NCBI RefSeq assembly: GCF_014635345.1
Contig: NZ_BMCU01000002.1
Span: 806,001 to 870,000, forward strand
Source: Rhodococcoides trifolii
Lineage (GTDB): Bacteria; Actinomycetota; Actinomycetes; Mycobacteriales; Mycobacteriaceae
Length of the DNA: 64,000 nucleotides
Direction of reading: 5' to 3'
A program made the translations under genes and the position numbers. The notes beneath the pieces were generated by a model. It saw only the letters and a program-made list of their open reading frames with translations. It did not search any database and was not told the origin of the DNA. Position 1 is the first letter of the stretch. Each line of letters opens with the position of its first letter. Below are positions 57,734 through 64,000 of this stretch, in pieces.

Positions 57734-60373
57734 ATGGCAGGGAAGACGACAACACCGCGCGCACCGAAGACGTCGTCCAAGACGTCTCGAACGGTCACCA
57801 CACCTCGGAAGCCGACCGTTCCGCGTGCGTCGTCCGCGTCGTCGACCAGGTCGACCAATGCCGCTACTACCCGCTCCCGCGCGGCCGGCCGGTCGGCGCC
57901 GCGCAAGAAGACCGTCTCGCCCGGCAAGCGCGCTCTGTCCTCCGTCGGTCGCGGCATCGGTGCTACCTGGTCGCTGACCGCTCGCGGTGTCGGGGCCACC
58001 ACCCGCACCGTCGGCAAGGCCGCCGACATCGAGCACGGACACCGGCGCGACGGACTCGCGCTCGGTCTCATTGCGGTCAGCGTCGTCATCGCGGCCGGCC
58101 TGTGGTTCTCCGCCGCCGGACCCGTCGGGCACTGGATCGAGATCGCGGTGCGTGCCGTGGTGGGATCGGCCGCGGTACTTCTCCCCGTCCTCGGCACCGC
58201 ACTCGCCGTGGTGCTCATGCGATCCGAGCCGACGCCGGAGGCTCGCCCTCGACTCGTACTCGGATCCCTCCTCGTTGCGCTTCCCGTTCTCGGACTGTGG
58301 CATCTGGCCTCCGGTTCGCCGTCCGACGCGGTGGGCCGGGCGGCCGGAGCGGGATTCGTCGGCTTCGCAGCGGGTGGGCCCTTGGCCGATGGCGTGACGG
58401 TCTGGATCGCCGTCCCGCTGCTGTTGATCGCCATCCTGTTCGGGGTACTCCTGTTGACGGGCACCACCATTCGCGACATACCGACCACGCTTCGCGCGCT
58501 GTTCGGCACCGACAGTCGAGGTGACGAGTACGGCGACTGGGATCCGTTGGACGGTGACCCCGGGTTCGACGACGGAAGGTTCGATTCCGGCAGTTACGAC
58601 TACGGCAGCGACTCCTACGACCCGTCTCTGTTCGACGCCTCGGGCTATCCGGTCGACGAGTCGGCGTACGCGACCGAGGAATACGTCCCGGTGAAGAAAT
58701 CGCGGGCCCGCAAGGCCAAGGCGGAGCCCGTGCCGGACGAGGTGCCCGAACAGACCACGGAGGTCATCGCGCCGCCGCCCGCCGCCGCGAGGCCGAAGCC
58801 CGTCGTGAAGGCGGCCGAGCCGAAGAAGGCCGACACCGACGACAAACTGGTGGTCGACCGGGTCATCGAGGGCGACTACACACTGCCGTCGCTGTCGCTT
58901 CTCATCGACGGCGACCCTCCCAAGACGCGCAGCCAGGCCAACGATGTGATGATCGAGGCCATCTCGGAAGTACTGGAGCAGTTCAAGATCGATGCCGCCG
59001 TCACGGGCTTCACCCGAGGTCCCACGGTCACCCGATACGAGGTCGAACTCGGTCCCGGCGTGAAGGTCGAGAAGATCACCGCGCTCGCTCGCAACATCGC
59101 GTACGCGGTCGCCACGGACAACGTTCGACTCCTCGCCCCGATCCCCGGCAAGTCCGCGGTCGGTATCGAGGTACCCAACTCGGACCGTGAAATGGTCCGT
59201 CTGGCCGACGTCCTGACCGCGCCCTCGACGCGAAAAGATCACCACCCGTTGGTGATCGGACTCGGAAAGGACATCGAAGGCAACTTCGTCAGCGCCAACC
59301 TGGCCAAGATGCCGCACCTTCTCGTGGCGGGTTCCACCGGTTCCGGTAAGTCGAGCTTCGTGAACTCGATGCTCGTGTCGTTGCTCGCTCGGGCGACCCC
59401 GGACGAGGTCCGCATGATCCTCATCGACCCGAAGATGGTGGAACTGACGCCCTACGAGGGCATTCCGCACCTGATCACGCCGATCATCACGCAGCCGAAG
59501 AAGGCAGCGGCCGCCCTGGCCTGGCTGGTCGAGGAGATGGAACAGCGCTACCAGGACATGCAGGTGAACAAGGTTCGCCACATCGACGACTTCAACAAGA
59601 AGGTGCGCTCGGGCGAAATCAGCGCGCCCCTCGGCAGCGAACGCGTCTACCGTCCGTACCCCTACATTCTGGCGATCGTCGACGAGCTCGCCGACCTGAT
59701 GATGACCGCCCCTCGCGACGTCGAAGAGGCGATCGTGCGCATCACCCAGAAAGCGCGTGCGGCAGGAATTCACCTCGTGCTGGCCACCCAGCGTCCGTCC
59801 GTCGACGTGGTGACGGGTCTGATCAAGACCAACGTGCCGTCACGACTGGCATTCGCCACGTCGTCGTTGACCGACTCCCGAGTCATTCTCGATCAGCCCG
59901 GTGCGGAGAAGCTGATCGGCATGGGCGACGCGCTGTTCCTGCCGATGGGAGCGGGCAAGCCCACCCGGTTGCAGGGTGCGTTCATCACCGACGAGGAGAT
60001 CACCGCGATCGTCGACTTCGCCAAGAACCAGGCCGAGCCCGAGTACCAGGAGGGCGTCACCGCCCAGAAGGCCGGCGAGAAGAAAGACGTCGACGCCGAC
60101 ATCGGTGACGATCTCGACGTCCTACTCCAGGCTGTCGAACTGGTCGTGACGTCACAATTCGGCTCGACCTCGATGCTGCAGCGCAAGCTCCGTGTCGGCT
60201 TCGCCAAGGCGGGTCGCCTCATGGACCTCATGGAGACGCGGGGGGTCGTGGGTCCGAGCGAGGGGTCGAAAGCACGCGACGTGCTGGTCAAACCCGACGA
60301 ACTCGACGGTTTGCTGTGGTCGCTCAAGGGTGGCGATCCTGCCGGCGGTGACGACGGACTCAACGGCGAGTGA
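57734..60373 (+). CDS. ftsK: DNA translocase FtsK
   Basis: Septal ATPase that segregates chromosome dimers and links division to DNA transport. The 879 residues begin with a basic Thr/Lys-rich stretch of about 110 residues. Four transmembrane helices follow (about 115-265), then an acidic Asp/Tyr-rich linker (about 270-320), and the motor. Walker A is [13 protein letters not shown], Walker B is [14 protein letters not shown], and the C-terminal gamma domain carries [24 protein letters not shown]. Length agrees with mycobacterial FtsK. Confidence 0.96.
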   Translation: MAGKTTTPRAPKTSSKTSRTVTTPRKPTVPRASSASSTRSTNAATTRSRAAGRSAPRKKTVSPGKRALSSVGRGIGATWSLTARGVGATTRTVGKAADIEHGHRRDGLALGLIAVSVVIAAGLWFSAAGPVGHWIEIAVRAVVGSAAVLLPVLGTALAVVLMRSEPTPEARPRLVLGSLLVALPVLGLWHLASGSPSDAVGRAAGAGFVGFAAGGPLADGVTVWIAVPLLLIAILFGVLLLTGTTIRDIPTTLRALFGTDSRGDEYGDWDPLDGDPGFDDGRFDSGSYDYGSDSYDPSLFDASGYPVDESAYATEEYVPVKKSRARKAKAEPVPDEVPEQTTEVIAPPPAAARPKPVVKAAEPKKADTDDKLVVDRVIEGDYTLPSLSLLIDGDPPKTRSQANDVMIEAISEVLEQFKIDAAVTGFTRGPTVTRYEVELGPGVKVEKITALARNIAYAVATDNVRLLAPIPGKSAVGIEVPNSDREMVRLADVLTAPSTRKDHHPLVIGLGKDIEGNFVSANLAKMPHLLVAGSTGSGKSSFVNSMLVSLLARATPDEVRMILIDPKMVELTPYEGIPHLITPIITQPKKAAAALAWLVEEMEQRYQDMQVNKVRHIDDFNKKVRSGEISAPLGSERVYRPYPYILAIVDELADLMMTAPRDVEEAIVRITQKARAAGIHLVLATQRPSVDVVTGLIKTNVPSRLAFATSSLTDSRVILDQPGAEKLIGMGDALFLPMGAGKPTRLQGAFITDEEITAIVDFAKNQAEPEYQEGVTAQKAGEKKDVDADIGDDLDVLLQAVELVVTSQFGSTSMLQRKLRVGFAKAGRLMDLMETRGVVGPSEGSKARDVLVKPDELDGLLWSLKGGDPAGGDDGLNGE

Positions 60374-60470
60374 CGTCCGTCTCCCCGCACCGAGTTTTAC
60401 CTGTGCTTTAACCAAGAAACGTGCGTACTCCGCATCGGGTGGCCGATGTGCTGTGGCACCATTGCGTTCA

Positions 60471-60604
60471 GGAGGGGAGTATCCCCACATCGCGAAGGAC
60501 CCGTCAGCACGATCGAGCCCAGTCTCGGTCCGGGCCATCGGCAGAGGCGTCGACACGCTGCCCCTGCGGGAGAGACCTCCGGAGCCCCTTGGACTACCGG
60601 AGGT
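60471..60604 (+). ncRNA. yybP-ykoY-type Mn2+ riboswitch upstream of terC
   Basis: The 5' consensus GGGGAGTA (60474-60481) and the 3' consensus GAGACCTCC (60572-60580) bracket a GC-rich region that can fold into the two coaxial arms of this class. P1 can pair GGAGG (60471-60475) with CCTCC (60576-60580). ACCTCCGG (60575-60582) is also perfectly complementary to CCGGAGGT (60597-60604), which holds the Shine-Dalgarno of terC. Without metal the ribosome site would be hidden; with Mn2+ the P1 helix would free it. The 97 bases before it (60374-60470) show no clear gene. Confidence 0.8.
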
Positions 60605-60613
60605 AGCTAGCCC

Positions 60614-61600
60614 GTGAACGTCTCCACGACCGTCTGGATCGTCACCTGTGTGGTGATTCTGGGTCTCTTCGTCTTCGATTTCTTCGCGCACGTCAAGACC
60701 CCGCACGAGCCGACCTTCAAGGAATCGGCAATCTGGTCGGCCGTCTACATCACGATCGCCATCATTTTCGGCGGCATCGTCTTCTGGCAGTACGGATCGG
60801 CATTCGGCGGTGAGTACTTCGCCGGGTACGTCACGGAGAAGGCGTTGAGCGTCGACAACCTGTTCGTCTTCCTCATCATCATGACGACCTTCGCGGTGCC
60901 CCGTCAGTACCAGCAGAAGGTGCTCTTGATCGGCATCGTGATGGCGCTGGTCATGCGGGCCGGCTTCATTGCGCTCGGCGCCGCTGCCATCAACAACTTC
61001 AGCTGGGTCTTCTACCTGTTCGGCGCGTTCCTCATCTACACGGCCTACAAACTCGTCAAGGACGCAGGCCACGAGGAAGAAAACGAAGTCGAGCAGGAAA
61101 CGAAGATCATGAGGTGGGCCAAGAAGGTTCTGCCCACCACCGAGGAGTACCACGGCGACCGCCTCACGGTAAAGATCGACGGAAAGCGCGTGGTCACGCC
61201 GATGTTGCTGGCGCTCGTCGTCATCGGGTTCACGGACATCCTCTTCGCCCTCGACTCGATCCCGGCCATCTACGGCCTCACCACCGAGCCGTACATCGTC
61301 TTCACGGCCAACGCCTTCGCGCTCATGGGTCTTCGCCAGTTGTACTTCCTGATCGGTGGCCTGCTCGACCGCCTGGTGTACCTCTCCTACGGCCTCTCGC
61401 TGGTTCTGGCGTTCATCGGTGTGAAGCTCGTCTTGCATGCGCTGCACGAGAACGAACTGCCGTTCATCAACGGCGGCGAACACCTGGCGGTGCCGGAGAT
61501 CAGCACGGGCGTCTCGCTGAGCGTCATCATGGGCATCCTGATCGTCACCACGGTCGCGAGCCTGCTGAAGACTCGTGGCGCCGACAGGAAGGTCAGCTGA
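60614..61600 (+). CDS. TerC family membrane protein (Alx-like, probable Mn2+ exporter)
   Basis: 328 residues with about nine helices. The conserved acidic signatures are TEKALSVDNLFVFLIIM and VVIGFTDILFALDSIPAIYGLT, which supply the Asp and Asn residues thought to bind metal. The central cytoplasmic loop is charged. The GTG at 60614 has GGAGG 10 bases upstream, inside the riboswitch's alternative helix. Alx/TerC proteins under this riboswitch class export or buffer manganese. Together with the mntR-type gene it suggests two layers of Mn control in this window. Confidence 0.88.
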   Translation: MNVSTTVWIVTCVVILGLFVFDFFAHVKTPHEPTFKESAIWSAVYITIAIIFGGIVFWQYGSAFGGEYFAGYVTEKALSVDNLFVFLIIMTTFAVPRQYQQKVLLIGIVMALVMRAGFIALGAAAINNFSWVFYLFGAFLIYTAYKLVKDAGHEEENEVEQETKIMRWAKKVLPTTEEYHGDRLTVKIDGKRVVTPMLLALVVIGFTDILFALDSIPAIYGLTTEPYIVFTANAFALMGLRQLYFLIGGLLDRLVYLSYGLSLVLAFIGVKLVLHALHENELPFINGGEHLAVPEISTGVSLSVIMGILIVTTVASLLKTRGADRKVS

Positions 61601-61874
61601 GTGAGCCCATCACGGGCTTCCACTCGGTGACGCTCGAGGCCTCGATGAGGTGTTCGCGGGCGAAGGGGTCGTTCTCGAAAAGGGTACGAACCGATGTCGT
61701 GTCCTCGCCGGTGACGACGATCAGTGCTCCGCTGTCGTCGGTGAACGGTCCCGACACCACGAGCACTCCGTCGTCCAGCAAGCCGCGCAACCACTCACGG
61801 TGCTCGGCACGGTACCGATCACGACCCTCGGTAGTGGACGACGAGTAGGTGTACGAGACGACGAAATGGGCCAC
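61593..61874 (-). CDS. YciI-like protein
   Basis: A 93-residue ferredoxin-like fold protein of the YciI family. Conserved His and Asp positions occur in YRAEHREWLRGLLDDGVLVVSGPFTDDSGAL and NDPFAREHLI. The GTG at 61874 has AAGGAG 6 bases upstream. It is convergent with terC, overlapping by 8 bases. Family members have been proposed as small enzymes, but the reaction here is unknown. Confidence 0.8.
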   Translation of the reverse strand: MAHFVVSYTYSSSTTEGRDRYRAEHREWLRGLLDDGVLVVSGPFTDDSGALIVVTGEDTTSVRTLFENDPFAREHLIEASSVTEWKPVMGSLS

Positions 61875-61900
61875 GGTGTTCTCCTTTGTGGTGTTGTCGA

Positions 61901-62395
61901 TCAAAGCGTCAAGAGCATCCGAGTATTGCCGAGGGTGTTCGGCTTGACGTAGCTGAGGTCGAGGAACTCGGCCACACCCGTGTCGTACGAGCGGCACATC
62001 TCCGCGTAGACCTCGGCGGTGACGGGCGTACCGTCGATCTCCACGAATCCGTGCCGGCTGAAGAAGTCGACCTCGAAGGTCAAGACGAACACCCTCGTCA
62101 GCTCGAGCTCGCGGGCCACCTCGATCAGCTTCGAGGTGACGAGATGACCGACGCCGTGACCCTTCACGCTGGGGTCGACGGCCACCGTACGTACTTCACC
62201 GAGATCCGCCCACAGCACGTGCAGCGCTCCGCATCCGACGACTTCGTCGCCGAGCTGCGCCACCCAGAATTCCTGTACCGCCTCGTACAGGGTGACCAGA
62301 TTCTTCTCGAGCAGGATGCGGCCGGCGTAGATGTCGATGAGGCGTTTGATGTCCTCGACGTCGGAGGTGCGGGCGCGACGGACGACGACAGTCAT
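61901..62395 (-). CDS. argA: Amino-acid N-acetyltransferase (N-acetylglutamate synthase, GNAT type)
   Basis: First step of arginine synthesis by a stand-alone GNAT protein, as in mycobacterial Rv2747. The 164 residues have VRRARTSDVEDIKRLIDIYAG at the start and the acetyl-CoA loop VRTVAVDPSVKGHGVGHLVTSKL in the middle. FFSRHGFVEIDG is near the end. TACTGT lies 7 bases before the ATG on the reverse strand (leaderless). It is divergent from pgsA. The assignment to glutamate rests on similarity and position. Confidence 0.86.
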   Translation of the reverse strand: MTVVVRRARTSDVEDIKRLIDIYAGRILLEKNLVTLYEAVQEFWVAQLGDEVVGCGALHVLWADLGEVRTVAVDPSVKGHGVGHLVTSKLIEVARELELTRVFVLTFEVDFFSRHGFVEIDGTPVTAEVYAEMCRSYDTGVAEFLDLSYVKPNTLGNTRMLLTL

Positions 62396-62482
62396 GGGGT
62401 GAACAGTAGTGGTCGAGCGCAGAAGATATTGTGACCGTGTGCCGTGCCCCGAGTTCACCCGCCGCGAGCGGTGGGCTGTTCG

Positions 62483-63100
62483 GTGAGCGAGCGGCACGGC
62501 GGTGATTCCGTGAAACCCACAGCGGATGCGGTGATCTCGACTCCTCCTCTGCTCAACATCGCGAACGTGCTCACCGTGCTGCGCATCGCCCTCGTACCGG
62601 TCTTCCTCGCTGCGTTGTTCGCCGAGGGCGGTCACGACACGTTCTGGCGCTGCATGGCGTTCACGGTGTTTGCGGTCGCGGCGGTGACGGATCGCATCGA
62701 CGGCCAACTCGCACGTAAGCACGGCCTGGTGACCGAGTTCGGAAAGCTGGCCGACCCCATTGCCGACAAGGCGCTCATCGGTGCGGCAATGGTCGGATTG
62801 TCGATGCTCGGCGATCTGCCGTGGTGGATCACCGTCGTCATCGCGGTCCGCGAACTGGGAATCACCGCACTGCGGTTCGCGGTGTTGCGTCACGGCGTGA
62901 TCCCGGCCGGTCGCGGTGGCAAGCTCAAGACATTGGTCCAGAGCGTTGCGATCGGGCTCTACGTACTCCCGCTTCCGGACCTTGTCATGCCGGCGGCGAT
63001 GGTCGTCATGGGTGCGGCCGTGGTCCTCACGGTGGTGACCGGCATCGACTACCTCGTCCAAGCGGTCCGCCCCCGAGTTGCGGCGGTCACCGAGCCGTGA
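62483..63100 (+). CDS. pgsA: CDP-alcohol phosphatidyltransferase (PgsA-like)
   Basis: A membrane enzyme that joins CDP-diacylglycerol to glycerol-3-phosphate or a related alcohol. The complete CDP-alcohol motif D-X2-DG-X2-AR-X8-G-X3-D-X3-D is seen in TDRIDGQLARKHGLVTEFGKLADPIAD, in a protein of about 205 residues with several helices. In-frame GTGs at 62444, 62483 and 62510 are all possible starts; 62483 is a compromise. It corresponds to Rv2746c (pgsA3) by neighbours. The next gene starts on its stop codon. Confidence 0.88.
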   Translation: MSERHGGDSVKPTADAVISTPPLLNIANVLTVLRIALVPVFLAALFAEGGHDTFWRCMAFTVFAVAAVTDRIDGQLARKHGLVTEFGKLADPIADKALIGAAMVGLSMLGDLPWWITVVIAVRELGITALRFAVLRHGVIPAGRGGKLKTLVQSVAIGLYVLPLPDLVMPAAMVVMGAAVVLTVVTGIDYLVQAVRPRVAAVTEP

Positions 63101-63597
63101 TGGATCCACTGGCAGACCTCGGCCCGGTACGTGAGTTGGTCGGCGCACTCGCGTCCCGAGGACAGACAGTCGCCACCGCGGAGTCCTTGACGGCAGGACT
63201 GCTCTCCGCGACTCTCGGCGGCGTGCCCGGTGTGAGTGCGGTGTTGCGCGGCGGTCTCGTCGTCTACGCGACCGATCTGAAGGCGTCGCTGGCGGGTGTG
63301 TCCGACGACGTCCTCGGGCGCGACGGTCCCGTCGCCGAGTCGACGGCCGGCGAGCTGGCCGTCGGTGCGGCTGCCAGGTGCGCAGCGACCTGGGGTGTCG
63401 GATTGACCGGTGTCGCGGGCCCCGATACGCAGGACGGGCACCGCGCCGGAACGGTGTTCCTCGGTTTTCACGGCCCGGACGGCACGGATGTCGTGAAGTT
63501 GCAGCTCACGGGGGACCGCTGGTTCGTCCGGTCCCACGCGGTCCGCGAAGCCGTGTCGCACTTGCTCGACCGCGTCACGCGAACCGACACGGGATAG
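63100..63597 (+). CDS. cinA: CinA-type nicotinamide-nucleotide amidase
   Basis: The C-terminal CinA (PncC) domain alone, 165 residues, which deamidates NMN. Signatures are TVATAESLTAGLLSATLGGVPG, GGLVVYATDLKASLAGV and VGLTGVAGPDTQDG. The ATG at 63100 shares a base with the pgsA stop (TGATG); a GTG at 63097 is equally possible. The order pgsA-cinA-clgR is the usual actinobacterial arrangement. Confidence 0.9.
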   Translation: MDPLADLGPVRELVGALASRGQTVATAESLTAGLLSATLGGVPGVSAVLRGGLVVYATDLKASLAGVSDDVLGRDGPVAESTAGELAVGAAARCAATWGVGLTGVAGPDTQDGHRAGTVFLGFHGPDGTDVVKLQLTGDRWFVRSHAVREAVSHLLDRVTRTDTG

Positions 63598-63614
63598 GCT
63601 TGCACGACACGCTC

Positions 63615-63642
63615 GGGAACCATCCGGCACCCGGCAGACGTT
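63615..63642 (+). promoter_or_regulatory. ECF-sigma (SigE/SigH-like) promoter of clgR
   Basis: GGGAACC (63615-63621) and CGTT (63639-63642) are separated by 17 bases, matching the GGAAC/CGTT consensus of actinobacterial SigE/SigH promoters. It lies 35 bases before the clgR start. In mycobacteria clgR is reported to be under SigE control, so stress induction is expected here. Confidence 0.65.
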
Positions 63643-63676
63643 GGCATTGAGACGGACACGATGAAGGAGGGGCCGC

Positions 63677-64000
63677 ATGGCGCTGCTCTTGCGTGAGGCA
63701 CTCGGTGACAGTCTTCGACGCACTCGGGTATCTCAAAGCCGAACACTGCGCGAGGTCTCCAACACGGCACGAGTGAGCCTCGGATATCTCTCCGAGGTCG
63801 AGCGCGGCCGCAAGGAGGCGTCGAGCGAACTGCTCAATGCCATTTGTGACGCGCTGGCGGTTCCGCTGGCCGCCGTCCTCTACGACGTCAGCGAAACGAT
63901 GTCCGACGCACCGGTTCGCGCCGACTCGGTCGAGGTCGACAAGGCCGCGCACATTTCCGACGAGACCAGGGTCGTCATTCCGGCACCCGCACCGAGGGCC
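63677..64000 (+). CDS. clgR: ClgR-type transcriptional activator, 3' end beyond the window
   Basis: Helix-turn-helix (XRE-type) activator of the clp protease genes and other stress functions. The 108 visible residues start [27 protein letters not shown] and continue [34 protein letters not shown], which matches mycobacterial ClgR. The ATG at 63677 has AAGGAGGGG 7 bases upstream. No stop occurs before base 64000, so the C-terminus, where ClgR degradation signals lie, is not seen. Confidence 0.92.
   Translation, partial: MALLLREALGDSLRRTRVSQSRTLREVSNTARVSLGYLSEVERGRKEASSELLNAICDALAVPLAAVLYDVSETMSDAPVRADSVEVDKAAHISDETRVVIPAPAPRA

Noticed and set aside
60421-60606. Short frame inside the riboswitch region
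   Set aside because: The region is explained by conserved riboswitch elements, and the translation has no protein-like features.

Overview
The window reads as ordinary chromosome of a high-GC mycolic-acid actinomycete, most likely Rhodococcus or a close relative. Three things point there. The order of the housekeeping genes follows the Mycobacterium tuberculosis Rv2847c-Rv2745c block in one orientation: cobA/cysG, efpA, proS, rimP, nusA, ylxR, infB, rbfA, nrnA, dinF, metallophosphoesterase, pptT, truB, mntR, ribF, rpsO, pnp, pepR, dapB, thyX, dapA, rnj, ftsK, terC-region, argA, pgsA, cinA, clgR. Several proteins are close to their mycobacterial counterparts in sequence as I recall them (ThyX, RibF, PepR, PptT). 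GTG starts and 4-base start/stop overlaps are common. I see no rRNA, tRNA, CRISPR array, insertion sequence or prophage.

Layout. 1-6.4 kb: end of a uroporphyrinogen methyltransferase, an EfpA exporter, YaaA, ProS, an O-methyltransferase and a ferritin-like/lipoprotein pair. 6.5-14.8 kb: the rimP-nusA-ylxR-infB-DUF503-rbfA-nrnA-dinF translation and RNA-maturation block. 14.8-23.5 kb: metallophosphoesterase, PptT, TruB, MntR-type repressor, RibF, RpsO, PNPase and an M16 peptidase. 23.5-45.2 kb: an accessory block lying between pepR and dapB. Its core (25.0-38.9 kb) is a choline-to-glycine catabolic locus: a likely choline permease (APC), choline oxidase, betaine-aldehyde dehydrogenase, a Rieske glycine-betaine oxygenase with its own divergent Rieske ferredoxin and FAD reductase, a dimethylglycine dehydrogenase/oxidase with a folate domain, monomeric sarcosine oxidase, a cNMP/CBS/nucleotidyltransferase signalling protein and an IclR regulator. 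It is followed by an F420/NADP-type reductase, an acyl-CoA synthetase, a GH63-like glucosidase and a zinc alcohol dehydrogenase. 45.2-53.5 kb: dapB and small genes, a 13E12-type HNH endonuclease under a likely LexA box, a broken P-loop gene, a YcaQ-type protein and a ribbon-helix-helix protein divergent from thyX. 53.5-64 kb: dapA, rnj, a TauE/SafE permease, ftsK, a Mn2+ riboswitch with a TerC protein, argA, pgsA, cinA and the start of clgR.

Regulation is unusually readable. Many genes have a TANNNT hexamer 6-8 bases before the start codon, the arrangement expected of leaderless mRNAs, and this was used to choose several starts. The divergent promoter region of the choline locus carries two TGTTGCG boxes 19 bp apart on each strand plus a perfect palindrome. 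A yybP-ykoY-type riboswitch precedes terC with a visible Shine-Dalgarno-sequestering alternative helix. A short GC-rich repeat (core GCGGGAAG-CCGGAGG-CGGTCGG) recurs at tight gene junctions. Two tandem copies of it create coupled 10-codon mini-ORFs just before pptT. All functions are read from sequence and memory of families; nothing was searched or computed.
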